Assembly: GCF_026151205.1 (NCBI RefSeq)
Contig: NC_087077.1
Coordinates: 18,462,475-18,507,974 of the forward strand
DNA: 45,500 nt
Direction of reading: 5' to 3'
From: Bolinopsis microptera
Lineage: Eukaryota; Ctenophora; Tentaculata; Lobata; Bolinopsidae
Numbering within the stretch: position 1 is the stretch's first letter; each line of letters starts with the position of its first letter. Below, piece after piece: positions 1 through 11,054 of the stretch. The notes under the pieces are model-generated. The model made no database searches. It saw nothing but the letters and a program-made list of their open reading frames with translations, and was not told the origin of the DNA. The translations under genes and the position numbers were made by a program.

Positions 1-999
1 TTCATTTTAATTTCTTGAACCACCCTTCGCATGATCTGTCTGGTTGGATAAATTTTGCTAATACGCTAACTATAATTATAATGTATCACACCTCGTTCAA
101 CGATGACATGACATGGCCAATAAGAATAAAATAAATTATATGTTTTGTCTACTGTGTAGCTGATTCTGGAACAAAGCTCTCATATATAATAATAGATCAC
201 GTAAAGCGTGGTGTCCTAGCAGGGTTCTAATTAACTGTCTTCTTAAAAGATGAATGCAATCTCTCACGACACCAATAAAACATTATTTTCAAATAATCTA
301 TTCAGGCAGCTAACATTAAATTATTGAACAACAATTAGTTCATCGCAAGGGCTGCAACGGGTAATTTTCCATTGTTCTTATAATAAAATACCAGCCGAGC
401 TGTAAGTCACACAAAGTCACGACAGAGCCCGCTTCTGCGACATGACACTACACCAGACATCAACTAATAATTCTCACGCATAACGTAAATTCAATTATAG
501 TCATGCATATGCTAGACTTTTATTTTCTAACAGAAAAACTTTGTATGCGATGGCAGCAATCGACAGCAGAAATTCTCTGCGGCAACAACAACAGAGCAAT
601 TACACTTACAGGATAGACCATTGAGCCAATAAACAACCAAAATAGTATAGGACATTGGGCCCCTTTTAACTCCTATGACCGGTAGACCCTGAAAAGCTTT
701 TACAGTAAAAGCGATTCACCGCGGAGTTTAGAGTAAAAGAAACATCCGCGTACATCGGTGTTTTGTTTTGGTTTACATTATGTAATAGTTTAGCCCTATA
801 TGGGAAAGAAAAGGCCAGCGGTAAATCGGGGTTGCGGTAAATTGGTCGCGGATATTTATTACTATATCTAATCGGGTTTGTTAACTGTAACTACTCAGTC
901 AACAGTTTTCATATCCGCACTGTCCGAAAAACTAAAGACACCAAAGCCTGAAAAAAGCGGTGCTTTTTTTAAAAGATATGCTTAGAAAACCTTAAAGAT
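1..999. other. AT-rich intergenic DNA, nothing recognised
   Basis: Both strands are closed by frequent stops. I see no coding-like frame, no repeat matching elsewhere in the window and no convincing RNA gene. Confidence 0.6.
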
Positions 1000-1950
1000 G
1001 GAATGATACTCAAATGGACTTCCAAAATGACGATCTTGAGCCAACCCCATCAATCATTTGGGAAACTCACGACCATGCAACCCCAACGGCCCTCCAAGGT
1101 CCAATGCCAATGCCAAAAATTGATGCCGCCAACTGTCAACCCAATGCAAAGCCTATCCCAAACCAACCGCATCATTGCCAACTTTCTGCCTCCGTTTTAA
1201 AATCTAGGTCTATTACCTCAGCCGCCACTATTCGTCTTTTTTTTCTAGACAAAACTTTCCAGATCATCTTAACACAAGAACTCAAGCTAAACGAAGTTAC
1301 ACTATTCCGCATCGGCGGGTTTACAGCTAAATTAAGACTAAAATTACTCTTAATAAGCAATCAGATTAGAAAACATCCCATCATTAGAGTTAAAACAACA
1401 GGTTCGAATCAGGGCTAATAACTTATAAAAATCTATCACAAATGTCATTTGTACCAGTTTACCTACCCGTTCAACAATCACACGGCCAATTTAAGGAGAT
1501 AAAACAATTCGCTATAGTTCGGTGGTTGTTCCCATTGCTTATTTGTTTGAATCTGTGTCATGTATGACAAAGGCCTAAGTGATTTGGAATATAACGTAGA
1601 TAAAATGAAGATCTCGTCATCTCAAACCTTTCACATCAAACATTTTTTGCTGCTCCTCAACACCGACGTCCTCGGGTACTTTCGAAGAACTACGTTCTTT
1701 GAAACACCTATCCTTAAACCGAGGACCACACGTCCCATGAATAAATGCCCCCAGCTAAACTCCCTCCGCTTTAACCTCTCAGACAAACCCCTTAAAACCT
1801 CATTAGCTCAAGAATCATTGGCCATCAGGAACTCACTCCATGCAACAGAATTTGGAAACGTAACCTCACAGAACCTTTCTCCTTCGACATCCTCCTGAAA
1901 AGAAGACCTAGTAATCACCTCTCATCTCCTACTCATCGTCATTAACTCCA
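1000..1950 (+). other. G-poor, strand-biased stretch; possible decayed retroelement
   Basis: The plus strand is unusually rich in A and C and poor in G, unlike its flanks. Two moderately long open frames lie in it (1014-1418, 134 codons; 1560-1898, 112 codons). Neither has a motif I recognise. Strand-biased composition of this sort is common in non-LTR retroelement coding strands, so a decayed ORF1-type fragment is possible, but this is inference from composition only. Low-complexity chance frames are an equally good explanation. Confidence 0.2.
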
Positions 1951-2123
1951 TCTCCATATTTTTTTAACTCGTATTTAAATTATTATATTCCGATCTTTTT
2001 TTTCGTGAAACTGAAATTGTAACGCGGCTAATTTTTAAATTTTTAAAATTATTTTAAAATAGCATTCTCCTCGATTTATAGAGTTCTGATCGTCTTTAAT
2101 GAAATATTCTGTATTACCAAGAA

Positions 2124-2175
2124 AAGACCGAGTTCGTTATGTTCTCCTTGGTCATTTCATGTTTAATATTATCCT
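2124..2175 (+). repeat. Short dispersed repeat, copy A (partner at 36254)
   Basis: About 50 bp around the motif GAGTTCGTTATGTTCTCCTTGG recurs at 36254-36310 in the same orientation with a few changes. The surrounding 2000-2340 segment contains an 80-codon frame without a recognisable domain. Probably the end of one dispersed repeat family. Confidence 0.45.
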
Positions 2176-2341
2176 GTTAATTCTTCAGAAAATCATGTGT
2201 CAAAAGAAAGTAAAGTCACCTGGATCAAATTTACGTCGTACGATGTTTGTGTTGTGGGGTGCGGGAGTGTTTGGCTCGTGTACTTGCATACCAACTCTCG
2301 AAATTCCCGGCTTGATATCTGTCTGGTGGGAACCTGGTTAG

Positions 2342-4065
2342 TAAATTATACATTTCAATTTTCATATTAAATATATGATAATTGATTGCGGCATGCCTCA
2401 TACAATTTTATTTTAAATTATTAATTCCTAATTTTTTTTAAAAACAGAAAAACAAATTCGAGAGTATTAATACACTTTATCCCCCCAATAACCTTTTGGA
2501 TTGTTAAAAAAATAGAAAAAATCACAACAATATACCGAACTAAATCATCTGAATGTAGGAGATTTCCTCGTTGAATAGCAGTGCCAGTGTGGGCAAGCGG
2601 GAACAAGTCCCATGGACTAGCACCTGGTTTTATAGTTCCAGCTGAGTGCCGGGTGATCCAGTGCAGTTGGTGATAAATCGGTTTTTAGATTTGAGTGGTT
2701 GAAATGATGTTTCAGAGTAGTTTGTTAGGTAATGGTTTTTAAGTCCAAGTTAAATGATATTTATGAAGAATTTTGCATGATTAACAGGTCGTGTTCGTAT
2801 ATTCTGGAGTGGGCTGTAGAAAAAATAAACTTTACTTAATTCCAGGAACGTTGATTAAAATATTGATTAACGGTCAACCGATTTGTAAATGCATGTTTTT
2901 GATGTTTTGATGTTTCGAATGTTTTATTCTTTATTTGATTCTATCAGCAATTATTTGAATTTGAAGTAAATTATTTTGTCTTCTTAACTTCTTTGTCGAT
3001 GTAAGTCCGCATTTTAATTATTGCTGTGACGTGAAATTGGGAGAATCAGAAACAACAAACAAGCAAAAGACTAAAACAACCAAATCCACAGTAGACATGA
3101 CTTTTGGAGTGAAAGTGTTTAGTTACACAAAGAGAAAATATGCTTAAAACTAATCAGTTCACAGCTCATGTTTATCTCAACACTTGACCCTCGATCGACT
3201 TTTAATCTCCACTCATCTACCTGTTCCCCCGATGGATCGATCTAGAAATTGCATTGGTGGTTGGGTCGAGCAGCTGCTCGTGGGCCTCCTACGTGTACAT
3301 GAACGTGTGTAAAATGGCAAATTTCCGTCTTCAGTCTTAAAATGCGGGCGCGATTAGATCTGTGAGTGTGTACATGCTTATACGTTTTTGTTTTATGAGT
3401 AAGCTGTGTGATTGTGCAAGTAAGTAAGTAAAGATTATGACATAACATCATCACAAGTTGCAAGTGTCTACAAAATATCATTGCACTAAATAGAAAAATA
3501 ATTTAAATAAATATATTTTTCCATCAACATTAATAATTTATCAAATTCCATTTTATTAATTAATAAAATCTAATACATTATATATAAATAATTCATTAAA
3601 ACTTCCCATGAGTGAAATAAAGATTTAAAAAACGCTTCTTTGCCACAAAAGGATGAAACCAAAGATATTGATCATCATTATTATAACTGGGTCCTCCAAT
3701 TTTCCCTTATAAAACTTCATTTGAAACATTCCAAAAATAAAATCATTTACTGTTTTTAGAAATCATTTCTTTCTTAAATCCTTCCAATCTAACTTTAAAA
3801 CTTAAAACTGTCGAGCATGCAGTTCTTGACATCTGGACTAGGGAGTTTGTTTTAATACGGAATGACTCGCTCCGGAAGAAAAGAAGACTGGAGATTCTTC
3901 ACTAAGTAAGCTATACCAATGTATTTTTTACGCTGATTTCGGATAAAACCTATTTCATAGCATGAAAATCATTAATTCTTGCTGATTATGAGCAAATAAC
4001 CATTTTGGTCAGAAGCGCGCACGTGACAGGCTTGTAAAACGATATTTGAGCTGTTTATGCTTTAA
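2342..4065. other. AT-rich intergenic DNA
   Basis: No coding-like frame on either strand. A short run of AAGT units occurs near 3417-3432. The stretch ends where the inverted-repeat unit at 4066 begins. Confidence 0.5.
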
Positions 4066-4740
4066 GGGGTCGTTCACATATTTAGTACCCTCTAAAATAA
4101 TAACAATTTGACAATATTTTAATTAAAATTCCACTTAATTTAGGTAGTGCGCCATCGACAGTGAGCCGCGCGTGCCGACTGTAGGATGGTTTTTTAGCGC
4201 TAATTTCGGCCAGCACAATTTTCTTCAAACAAATAGATATTAAGTATCCTTCCCGACCTCCGATTGCAACAAAAATTGGTAAGCTTACTCATAGACTTAC
4301 AAGGAAAGTGTCCGAAAAGTTTAAAGAATATCCAACCATCAGACATTATGTTACAGCTAAAAGCAGCGTATTTTGCCCCATTTTTATCACTATATCAACT
4401 CCGATATCCACCAAATTTTTCGGACAGTTGTGAAAGCCCTATTGGAAGGTCGTCGCCAATTTTCAGAAGGATCTCATGCAAGGAACTGAAGATATATCCA
4501 AATAATACGAGAAAAATCGACGAATTTGGTCAAATTTGGTCAAATTACGCGACTTTTACAGCTAATTTTGCTCCAAAAGCCGCGCACCATCAAATATGGC
4601 ACCTAGGCAAAACTCACTGATCTTTCCAAAAAGGTATAACAAATTTGGTATTGTGAAATTTTTCACAGTCTCTAGAAAACAATGGTACAAAAATATTAAA
4701 ATCCGAGCAAGTTTATTTTTATGGTGCACCCCCTACTTAA

Positions 4741-5600
4741 TTTCACTATGATAGTTTAAGTTATCAAATTTAGAAATTGATCGAATATCTTGATTGACGG
4801 TGTCAATCCATCGAGATCGTTGTTTTGCGAAGCAAAGCAACGATCGACGCAAGAACGAAGCAAGAATGCTAGTTTGCGCGGCGCGTCGAAGCGGCGAAGT
4901 CCTCCAATGATCGAATATCCGGCTATTGCTCTATCCAGAGCCCTAATTGCGCTGGCAGTGGCGCGCGCCCGCCTTCTTGACTTGTGGAACAATTGTCAAT
5001 TGTAGGTTGTATACAACCTACCATGCCAGGATGCAGGAAGCGCGCCAAGTTGGACTCTTCGACGGTCCTGGAACAGATATTTTACGAGTATCACTTAATT
5101 GACGATGTCAATTCATGGCAGCTCGGCGCGGCACAGTGCATGCACAGTAGCGCATTTCGCCGATCTGTCGCTGTGAGAAGCCTTATTAAGTGCGCGGCGC
5201 GGCACAGTAACGCATCGCGCTACAAAAGTATCACCGGCTGTTAAGTGAAACAAGCGCGCCCGCAGTGGCGCGAAAGCACATGGTTAGGTGAATCTAAGGT
5301 GCTAGGCCGGATATCACAACAATGATTTCGGCTCCGGGCTCATCATGATAGCATGATCAGGGTTACTTGATACATGTTACGTATCCCTTCGGCGGCGCGC
5401 GCTTCGCGCCCAAAAAGTGGCATGCAACGTATGTCAAAGGGTTACCTTTGCTCTAACCAGAGCCCTCTCACGCAGTACGCGTATATATACACATGGCTAT
5501 GTGAAGGGTTACCTGGGGACCTCAGGCTATCATGTTCACAAAAAAACCGAATAGAGATTAGGCGGAATGACAGGCTGAGCGCGGCCCAATAAGATCAGGG
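4741..5600. repeat. CpG-rich dispersed repeat, copy 1
   Basis: This block is strikingly rich in GCGC and CG compared with the AT-rich surroundings. Segments of it recur at 28140-28870, 33480-33720 and 34619-34870. Examples are the GACGATGTCAATTC / GGCAGCTCGGCG block (5099-5226; also 28152 and 34715), CTATCCAGAGCCC (4930; also 34619) and the GGCGGAATGACAGGCTGAGC tail near 5560. The short open frames here are side effects of high GC and are not annotated as genes. Confidence 0.7.
4815..4845. repeat. Short perfect-loop hairpin
   Basis: GATCGTTGTTTTGC at 4815-4828 and GCAAAGCAACGATC at 4832-4845 form a 14-bp stem with one G-T pair and a 3-nt loop. It lies inside CpG-rich repeat copy 1. Confidence 0.7.
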
Positions 5601-5799
5601 TAGTATGAAACGCAGATAAAAGTGTTTTCAAGGGGAAAAGCCAGGGGTTCAGGCCATGATTACGTAATAGTGCTGTCAGGAGGGGGTTGTGTTTTGATTA
5701 TGTATAGTATATGGTTGATTATGGAGGGGGGCCGGGGATCAGAGGTGAGAGGGGGTAAAAATTGCTAACATATTGATTACATAATATGTGAACGTTTTT

Positions 5800-6480
5800 G
5801 GTTTTAAAGTAATCGTGAAGATAATGTTAAGCCGTTGTACATACTTGTATCATGTCGTGACCCCCATACCATGGTCGTTTTCACTAGTGACTAGGCGACG
5901 ATACAGGGCGGGTCATACAACGTATCACAAGTACATACATATTGCAATTGCAATCGTAATGGAAACTGCAATAAAAAGCTGCAACAGCTGTGCGGTGCGT
6001 CAATTGCAATTGCATTATGTATATGTACTACGGCTTAAAGATTTAAATCAAAATGAACATAAATATATAATAGCCTGAGGTCCCCAGATAACCCTATAAT
6101 ATAATATGAATTATTTTTTAAAACTTCGTCATTGATAATCGGCGATGCAACAATATAATGCATCAAATATCAATTACCTTTCAAGCTTGTGAATCCAAAA
6201 ATTTCATTTTTTATTGTTAAGTAAATTAATTTTATCAGCATATCAGAAAATTTTGGCTATGTGAAGTGCGTATATCATGAGTATATTTTTCCAAATATCA
6301 TGTAATAAGGACTTAGTTTAAATGCATTTATAATAAAATTATGTGGCCAAAATTACTTTAAGATTAAACTAAAATTGTATTTTCGCCAATTTACACAGCA
6401 GTATGAAAATCGAATGCTGAATTAAATATTGTCATATTTTCACAATACAAGAAACACTAAAAAGTTGTTGCATTTGCATG
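5800..6480. other. AT-rich intergenic DNA
   Basis: Contains one reverse-oriented copy of the short motif AGCCTGAGGTCCCCAG (about 6073-6088) that also occurs in the CpG-rich repeats at 5508, 28782, 29187 and 36540. The 96-codon frame at 5788-6078 shows no coding signature. Confidence 0.45.
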
Positions 6481-7190
6481 GGTGAGAATCCCTGCCACGT
6501 TTTTGGTCAGTTTCGCCGGGGCTCATGTCTTTCCTCGAGGGAGCATTAGTGTCTACAGAAAAACTGACAAATCCTAGCAAAGTCCAATCCGAACCACATC
6601 TTCCATTAGAGGTGGTGCTGGGTCAGCTGGTTACTGAACGGATTGGCCTGGAGAAAGGCATAGTCCTGTTATTCTCAAGTTAACCATAGAGGGGGTCAGG
6701 CGCTGTTCGCTCACGGCTGGTTCTTGGAGCCAACACCCTCAACCCCACAGAAGTGGGAGCACTGTCAGTGGTGACTCACCCAGATAACGGACAGTGTCTC
6801 TCCTTCTTTCTTCTTGGACTTGCATTGTTGCTGGTGAGTCAGCTGGCAACAGTGTACCATACTATCATATTCATGTTTTCTTCCCCACATCTCCTACACC
6901 TCACCCCAACCGCAGGTTCCTTGTGGGTAAAGGAATATTCAACCGCAGGTTCCTTGCGGTTAAAGGAACAAACAAAAACAAAAAACGGCGGACTCCTTGC
7001 CGGTAAAGGAGAATTCTACAGCAAGTTCCTTGCCAGTAAAGGAACATTGAACAAGTATCGAATCAGTATAGCTATTCCCTGCTTCAGATAGGGACTGCGT
7101 GACAGTTTTATCCTTCGGGGACAGCGGAAGCTATGCCAAAATTTTCAGCCGATCCCTTTCATGTGCAAGTTTAACCATCCACAGTTTCTA
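6480..7190. repeat. GC-richer block with four related small hairpins; identity unknown
   Basis: Composition rises sharply relative to both flanks. Four short hairpins lie in tandem at 6917-6935, 6949-6969, 6993-7011 and 7025-7045. Each has a stem of CCTT pairing with AAGG around a 5-7 nt G/T-rich loop. The stems change in a paired way: TTCCTT/AAGGAA, GTTCCTT/AAGGAAC twice, CTCCTT/AAGGAG. In a plus-strand frame the units read like repeats of FLxGKG, so a coding repeat is an alternative. No copy elsewhere in the window. Confidence 0.45.
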
Positions 7191-9640
7191 TTACTGATTT
7201 TGAGACACCTCCGGAGACTTAATCATGCATGGTTCTTGAGTCAAAGTATAGCAAATTGCCGGAAGAGAGTTAATATATGTAATTTCAATTATTTATGATA
7301 CCGATACAAGCATTCAAATTCCAGACATTTTCAACCAGAATAGTGAGCTGAGACAGGCTTTCTGAGAGTCTTTTGATGTCTTAGCTCAATATCATACCGA
7401 ATGGCTCTCATGAGGAATAAGGTCAGTTGGCTGCTTGCATATCTGCCCAGTGGCAAATAGTCAGGCGTCCAGGAATTTAACACCTAGTCAAAATTTGTTG
7501 ATAACCGGTAAAAAAAGATTCTTGTGGAAAAAATATTCACATTAATTTAAAATTAAATCAAAATTGGTCGCTCTCAGGGCTAACGCGATGTTACATCATT
7601 TTATCGACTCGAAGTTCGAATCGAGCGCATTCCTAGATTCCATGACTATTTCTTACCTATAAGATTGCTTGACTATTTTTTGCGCATTCAGACACCAAAA
7701 AACGCGCAGAAAACGCGAGCTATCCATTCCTCCTTCCTCAACAACCCGGAATATAAAAAAATAGTCATGTAAAATAGTCATTTGAAATAGTCATGCAAAA
7801 TTTCAGCTCTGATACGCTAAAATATCAAGTTAATCTTAAACAATCGACAATCTAATATGAATCCTCCCAATCCTCCCAGCCATATTAACTGGTGAACGGT
7901 GTAAATATAGAGCGGTATTTTAAAATGTAGCATTCTAAATTTTATGGATTCAAGTTGGCTCCTTTAGTCTAGATTCATTTAGAAAATTCTCGAAGTTCGA
8001 GTAATACAGTATTCTCAGGGTTTGGCGCTTAAGGAAGCTTCACATCCGAGACCGATTTCCACGAATCAATTTAATATTGTAGCTACAAGTCAACAACAGT
8101 GCAAGTGGGAAGGAAGTGAATCTAGCCATTGCTACTATATCAGGGGAACTCGTGTGTTCTAGGCTTAAGCAAGTTTCACATCCTAGATCATCTAGAGTAC
8201 AGTGCAACCCCCTCCATTATACATCCCTATCCCGCTTTAAGTCCGAAGTTTATCACTGTTTATTATCCAATATTGTATCTAACCTGGCAGAAGCAAGCTT
8301 CAGATCCATAGTCAGGCCATAAATTTCGACACAAGGTCGAAGCCACCTTCAGAGTAGCGAATCGCTCATCATGCTGATGGGAGTCCAATCTTAGAGCTCG
8401 ATCTTCCGAGTTAGTATGAAGAATAGTATGAAAATGTCTGTGGGCTAGGGTGTATAGTTCTTTGAAAAAATATTTCCTTGCGTTTCAAATAAATTAAAGA
8501 ATTCTCAGAAATTTTTTATTTAATTTCAAAATTTGCAATTGCATATTCATCCGGTAATTATTCTAATGGATACGCTAAGCATTTCAAACTAATCTTGACC
8601 TGGGAGAAGAGCTGACCAGTGACAAGTCGGCCGCAAAGCGGCCGAAAAATATATAGCCTTTTTTTCTTCCCAAAATGGATTCCTAGTCATATTTAAAATT
8701 TATTCCACTGGGCATATCTGGCCATTATTTCTCGGGACGATCATGTCATAATGATTCTGCTCTGTTGCTTTGACGTCAGTGGCAGACATATTGTCCCACA
8801 GGTCGCTGTGAAGTCCTTATGTGCACAGCCAGTACAGAAAGGACGATACTTAAGGATCCGCGAGGGCTTGAAGGCTTATTCAGATAGCCCATTATTCGCA
8901 CCTTTCTCCGTGGATTCCCTTAGAAGGGAGGCCGAACGGCGGACCTATACCAGTAAAATTTGAGGAGAAGCCCGGTTACGGATTAAAGCCGTCCGGGACT
9001 AAAACTGAACTGAACTGAGTTGTTGCTTCTTTCGCCTCTATTTGATTATCGTTTCGATGTCTTGTTGTTTATTAACTATATTTTTATGTATTCTCATTGA
9101 GGCGGAGAACTCATACATATTAATTCTCATCGTTTGTATCATGTGTTTTATCCCTCTGTAAAAGTCTCCTTAAATTTTTGATGGATGATCATAATTTGTT
9201 ATGAACACTTTAATAGAGTTGAATGAAATAAAGGATATAGCTCGCTGTAGGCCATGTTGGAGGAATCTTTTGTAGTTTATGCAGTTAACGGTGTGAAGGA
9301 GTTTTTACCACTGTAGATTCCATTTGTACTGTAGTCGACTATTATATATGACTTAATTTTAATCTTCATTATAATTTATCGTGATTGGCCATACAACATC
9401 CAACAGAATGTTCCCTATTCACCATTTCGATCAAAAATTGACTGGGATATGGCACGTTTTGCTGCCAAATTTGTTGCTTAAAATTACTTAATATTCGGGG
9501 TAAAAAGCGCCCCCCCCCCTCTATCTCTGAAATGATGGCATCATGATCTTGTAGTCTATGACACTGTTCCTTGCTGCACAATTAGTGAAGATCTATGCAG
9601 TTTTCAATATAAAAGGGGGGGGGACCACCAACCCATTTTA
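7191..9640. other. AT-rich intergenic DNA with minor repeats
   Basis: A loose inverted repeat CATGACTATTT / AAATAGTCATG lies at about 7641-7795. A GC-richer patch at 8750-9015 ends in a short ACTGA run and carries a 70-codon frame with no recognised domain. A C run (about 9508-9519) and a G run (about 9615-9623) are also present. I see no supportable gene. Confidence 0.4.
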
Positions 9641-9641
9641 G

Positions 9642-9996
9642 GCCAGGTAGCGCAGTTGGTTAGAACGCCAGCTTTGCAATCGTGAGGTTGCGAGTTCGAA
9701 TCCCACTGTCTGCCTGGTCGTGGGGTGAGCGTCGTTGACATTCAGCTAAGGATCCTGAGTGGTCTTTGCAGCCCCCGGTCTACTCAGCCGAATACTCGAG
9801 AAATCGGGTGTGAGGGTTAAATGAGGAGCTGCACATTGCAGCAAAGTCTCTGGCAAAGAAAGTATGGTACACACTACCTTAACCATCACTGGCTAAAAAC
9901 AAATCCTTCGGCTTCCTGTAATTGGCTGGTTGCACTTGTGTAACAATGTGGCTGTTGGAATACTCCGAAGTAAAATAAGTGTCTTGATAAAAAAAT
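9642..9996 (+). mobile_element. tRNA-derived SINE
   Basis: The first 75 bp are tRNA-like. There is a 7-bp acceptor-type stem (CCAGGTA pairing with TGCCTGG), a box A sequence TAGCGCAGTTGG, a loop TTTGCAA with a UGC triplet in the anticodon position, and a box B sequence GAGTTCGAATCCC. The anticodon and T stems are mismatched and the sequence continues without a break into about 280 bp of unrelated body ending in an A-rich tail (GATAAAAAAATG). That combination is a SINE rather than a working tRNA gene. Boxes A and B are the internal RNA polymerase III promoter. The body was not matched to a named SINE family. Confidence 0.8.
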
Positions 9997-9999
9997 GTA

Positions 10000-10285
10000 G
10001 ATGAGACACCTCACAGCCAGTAGACCAAAGTAGCTCTTGCTTGTAAAAGAGCTACTTCGGGAGTCCCTCCAGGGATCATTTCGTCTGTAAAATTTTGTAT
10101 GATGTTGTTATTTATGATTAATATTTGTTATGTTATTATTTTTGATTAATATTTGATAATACTTTTAAATTTGATGGAGAAATAGTTACTGTATATTTTT
10201 CCATGTAGTGTGTTGACACTTTGTAGACATTAGTGATGATGTTATGTCATAATTTTTAATTTACTTTACTTTACTTTTACTTTAT
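10000..10285 (+). mobile_element. LINE 3'-end fragment with TTTAC tail
   Basis: The segment ends in repeated TTTAC units (about 10260-10280). Its last 80 bp (TATATTTTTC...TGTCATAA...TTTACTTTAC) resemble 25620-25700, so both belong to one family. It lies directly behind the SINE, so the two may have been co-mobilised, or the SINE may simply sit beside an older LINE end. Confidence 0.5.
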
Positions 10286-11040
10286 AATATTTACAGTCTG
10301 AAACCAATTTAAGTAAATAAACACAGGAGACCTCAAAGCTCGCCTTCTGAGGGATAAGGTTGAAGGATTATGTTAAATTGCTATTCTTGGCTCAATAATC
10401 ACACTCTTGTTAATTTAAGTGTCATTTACAGCTGAGCATAAGGGTCAAATTTAAATTATTCAGCCTTTTGGTGCTGTATAAAAATAACATTAACTAATTA
10501 TTATTATTATATCGGGTCTCAATAAGAGGTCTCGACTGCCTAGGCATCAAACCTTGGCAATCGGTAATTCTCCTCTGGCCCGGAGTCAGCTGACCCTAGG
10601 GACCAGAGGATAAAGACGTAGAGACTGTGTGTATCTACAAAAGTGGATGTTTATTATTATTAATAAATCTATCGAATTTGGTTTCTTATAACTTTTGGTT
10701 TCTTATTCTGTTTTGACGTTGTGCTGTTCTTGTAATACTGTTCTTGTAATTTAAACACCATGGGATTGGTTGATTTTTCAGGCTTATTGTTAATATTGCT
10801 TTATTTTTAGTTCACAATAGATGCATGTTTAATGTTTATTAAATAATTGAATAAGTTTACCAAATTATGTATATAATTGAAGATAATTTTTCACTGGTCT
10901 TTGAGATGTTGGCGAAAATATCCAATTGCATTCATTTCAAACTTCTTTAATCAGATGTATTATAATATTCAGATGTATTATAATATTTGATCCATTTAAT
11001 CCCATCTGTTCTTTCTAATGATTCTGCTGTGAAACTTTTG
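10286..11040. other. Upstream region of the SAM carrier gene
   Basis: AT-rich. It holds a palindromic patch (CTCTGGCCCGGAG...GGGACCAGAG, about 10570-10608) flanked by TTATTATTA runs, which may be a small repeat. No coding frame. A 5'UTR exon of the downstream gene could lie here but cannot be defined from sequence alone. Confidence 0.35.
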
Positions 11041-11054
11041 AAATTCTCAGATAC

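Larger units (their letters stand above)
4066..5794. mobile_element. Inverted-repeat unit 1 (GGGGTCGTTCACATAT family), right end clipped
   Basis: The left end reads GGGGTCGTTCACATATTTAG from 4066. Near 5771-5794 the complementary end GATTACATAATATGTGAACG appears but lacks its final ACCCC, so the right end is truncated. The right 200 bp (about 5590-5794) is the reverse complement of the left 200 bp of the larger unit at 29408. The segment at 4096-4140 is the reverse complement of 29700-29750. No transposase frame is visible, so this looks non-autonomous. The frame at 4264-4620 has no recognised domain. Confidence 0.55.

Noticed and set aside
1014-1418. 134-codon open frame as a gene
   Set aside because: No domain, no splice support, and the region's low G content makes long stop-free frames likely by chance.
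4756-5592. Several 70-86-codon frames on both strands
   Set aside because: They overlap each other within a CpG-rich repeat found elsewhere in the window; stop codons are rare there because of high GC.
9642-9718. A functional tRNA gene (UGC anticodon)
   Set aside because: The anticodon and T stems are mismatched and the sequence runs into a SINE body with an A-rich tail.
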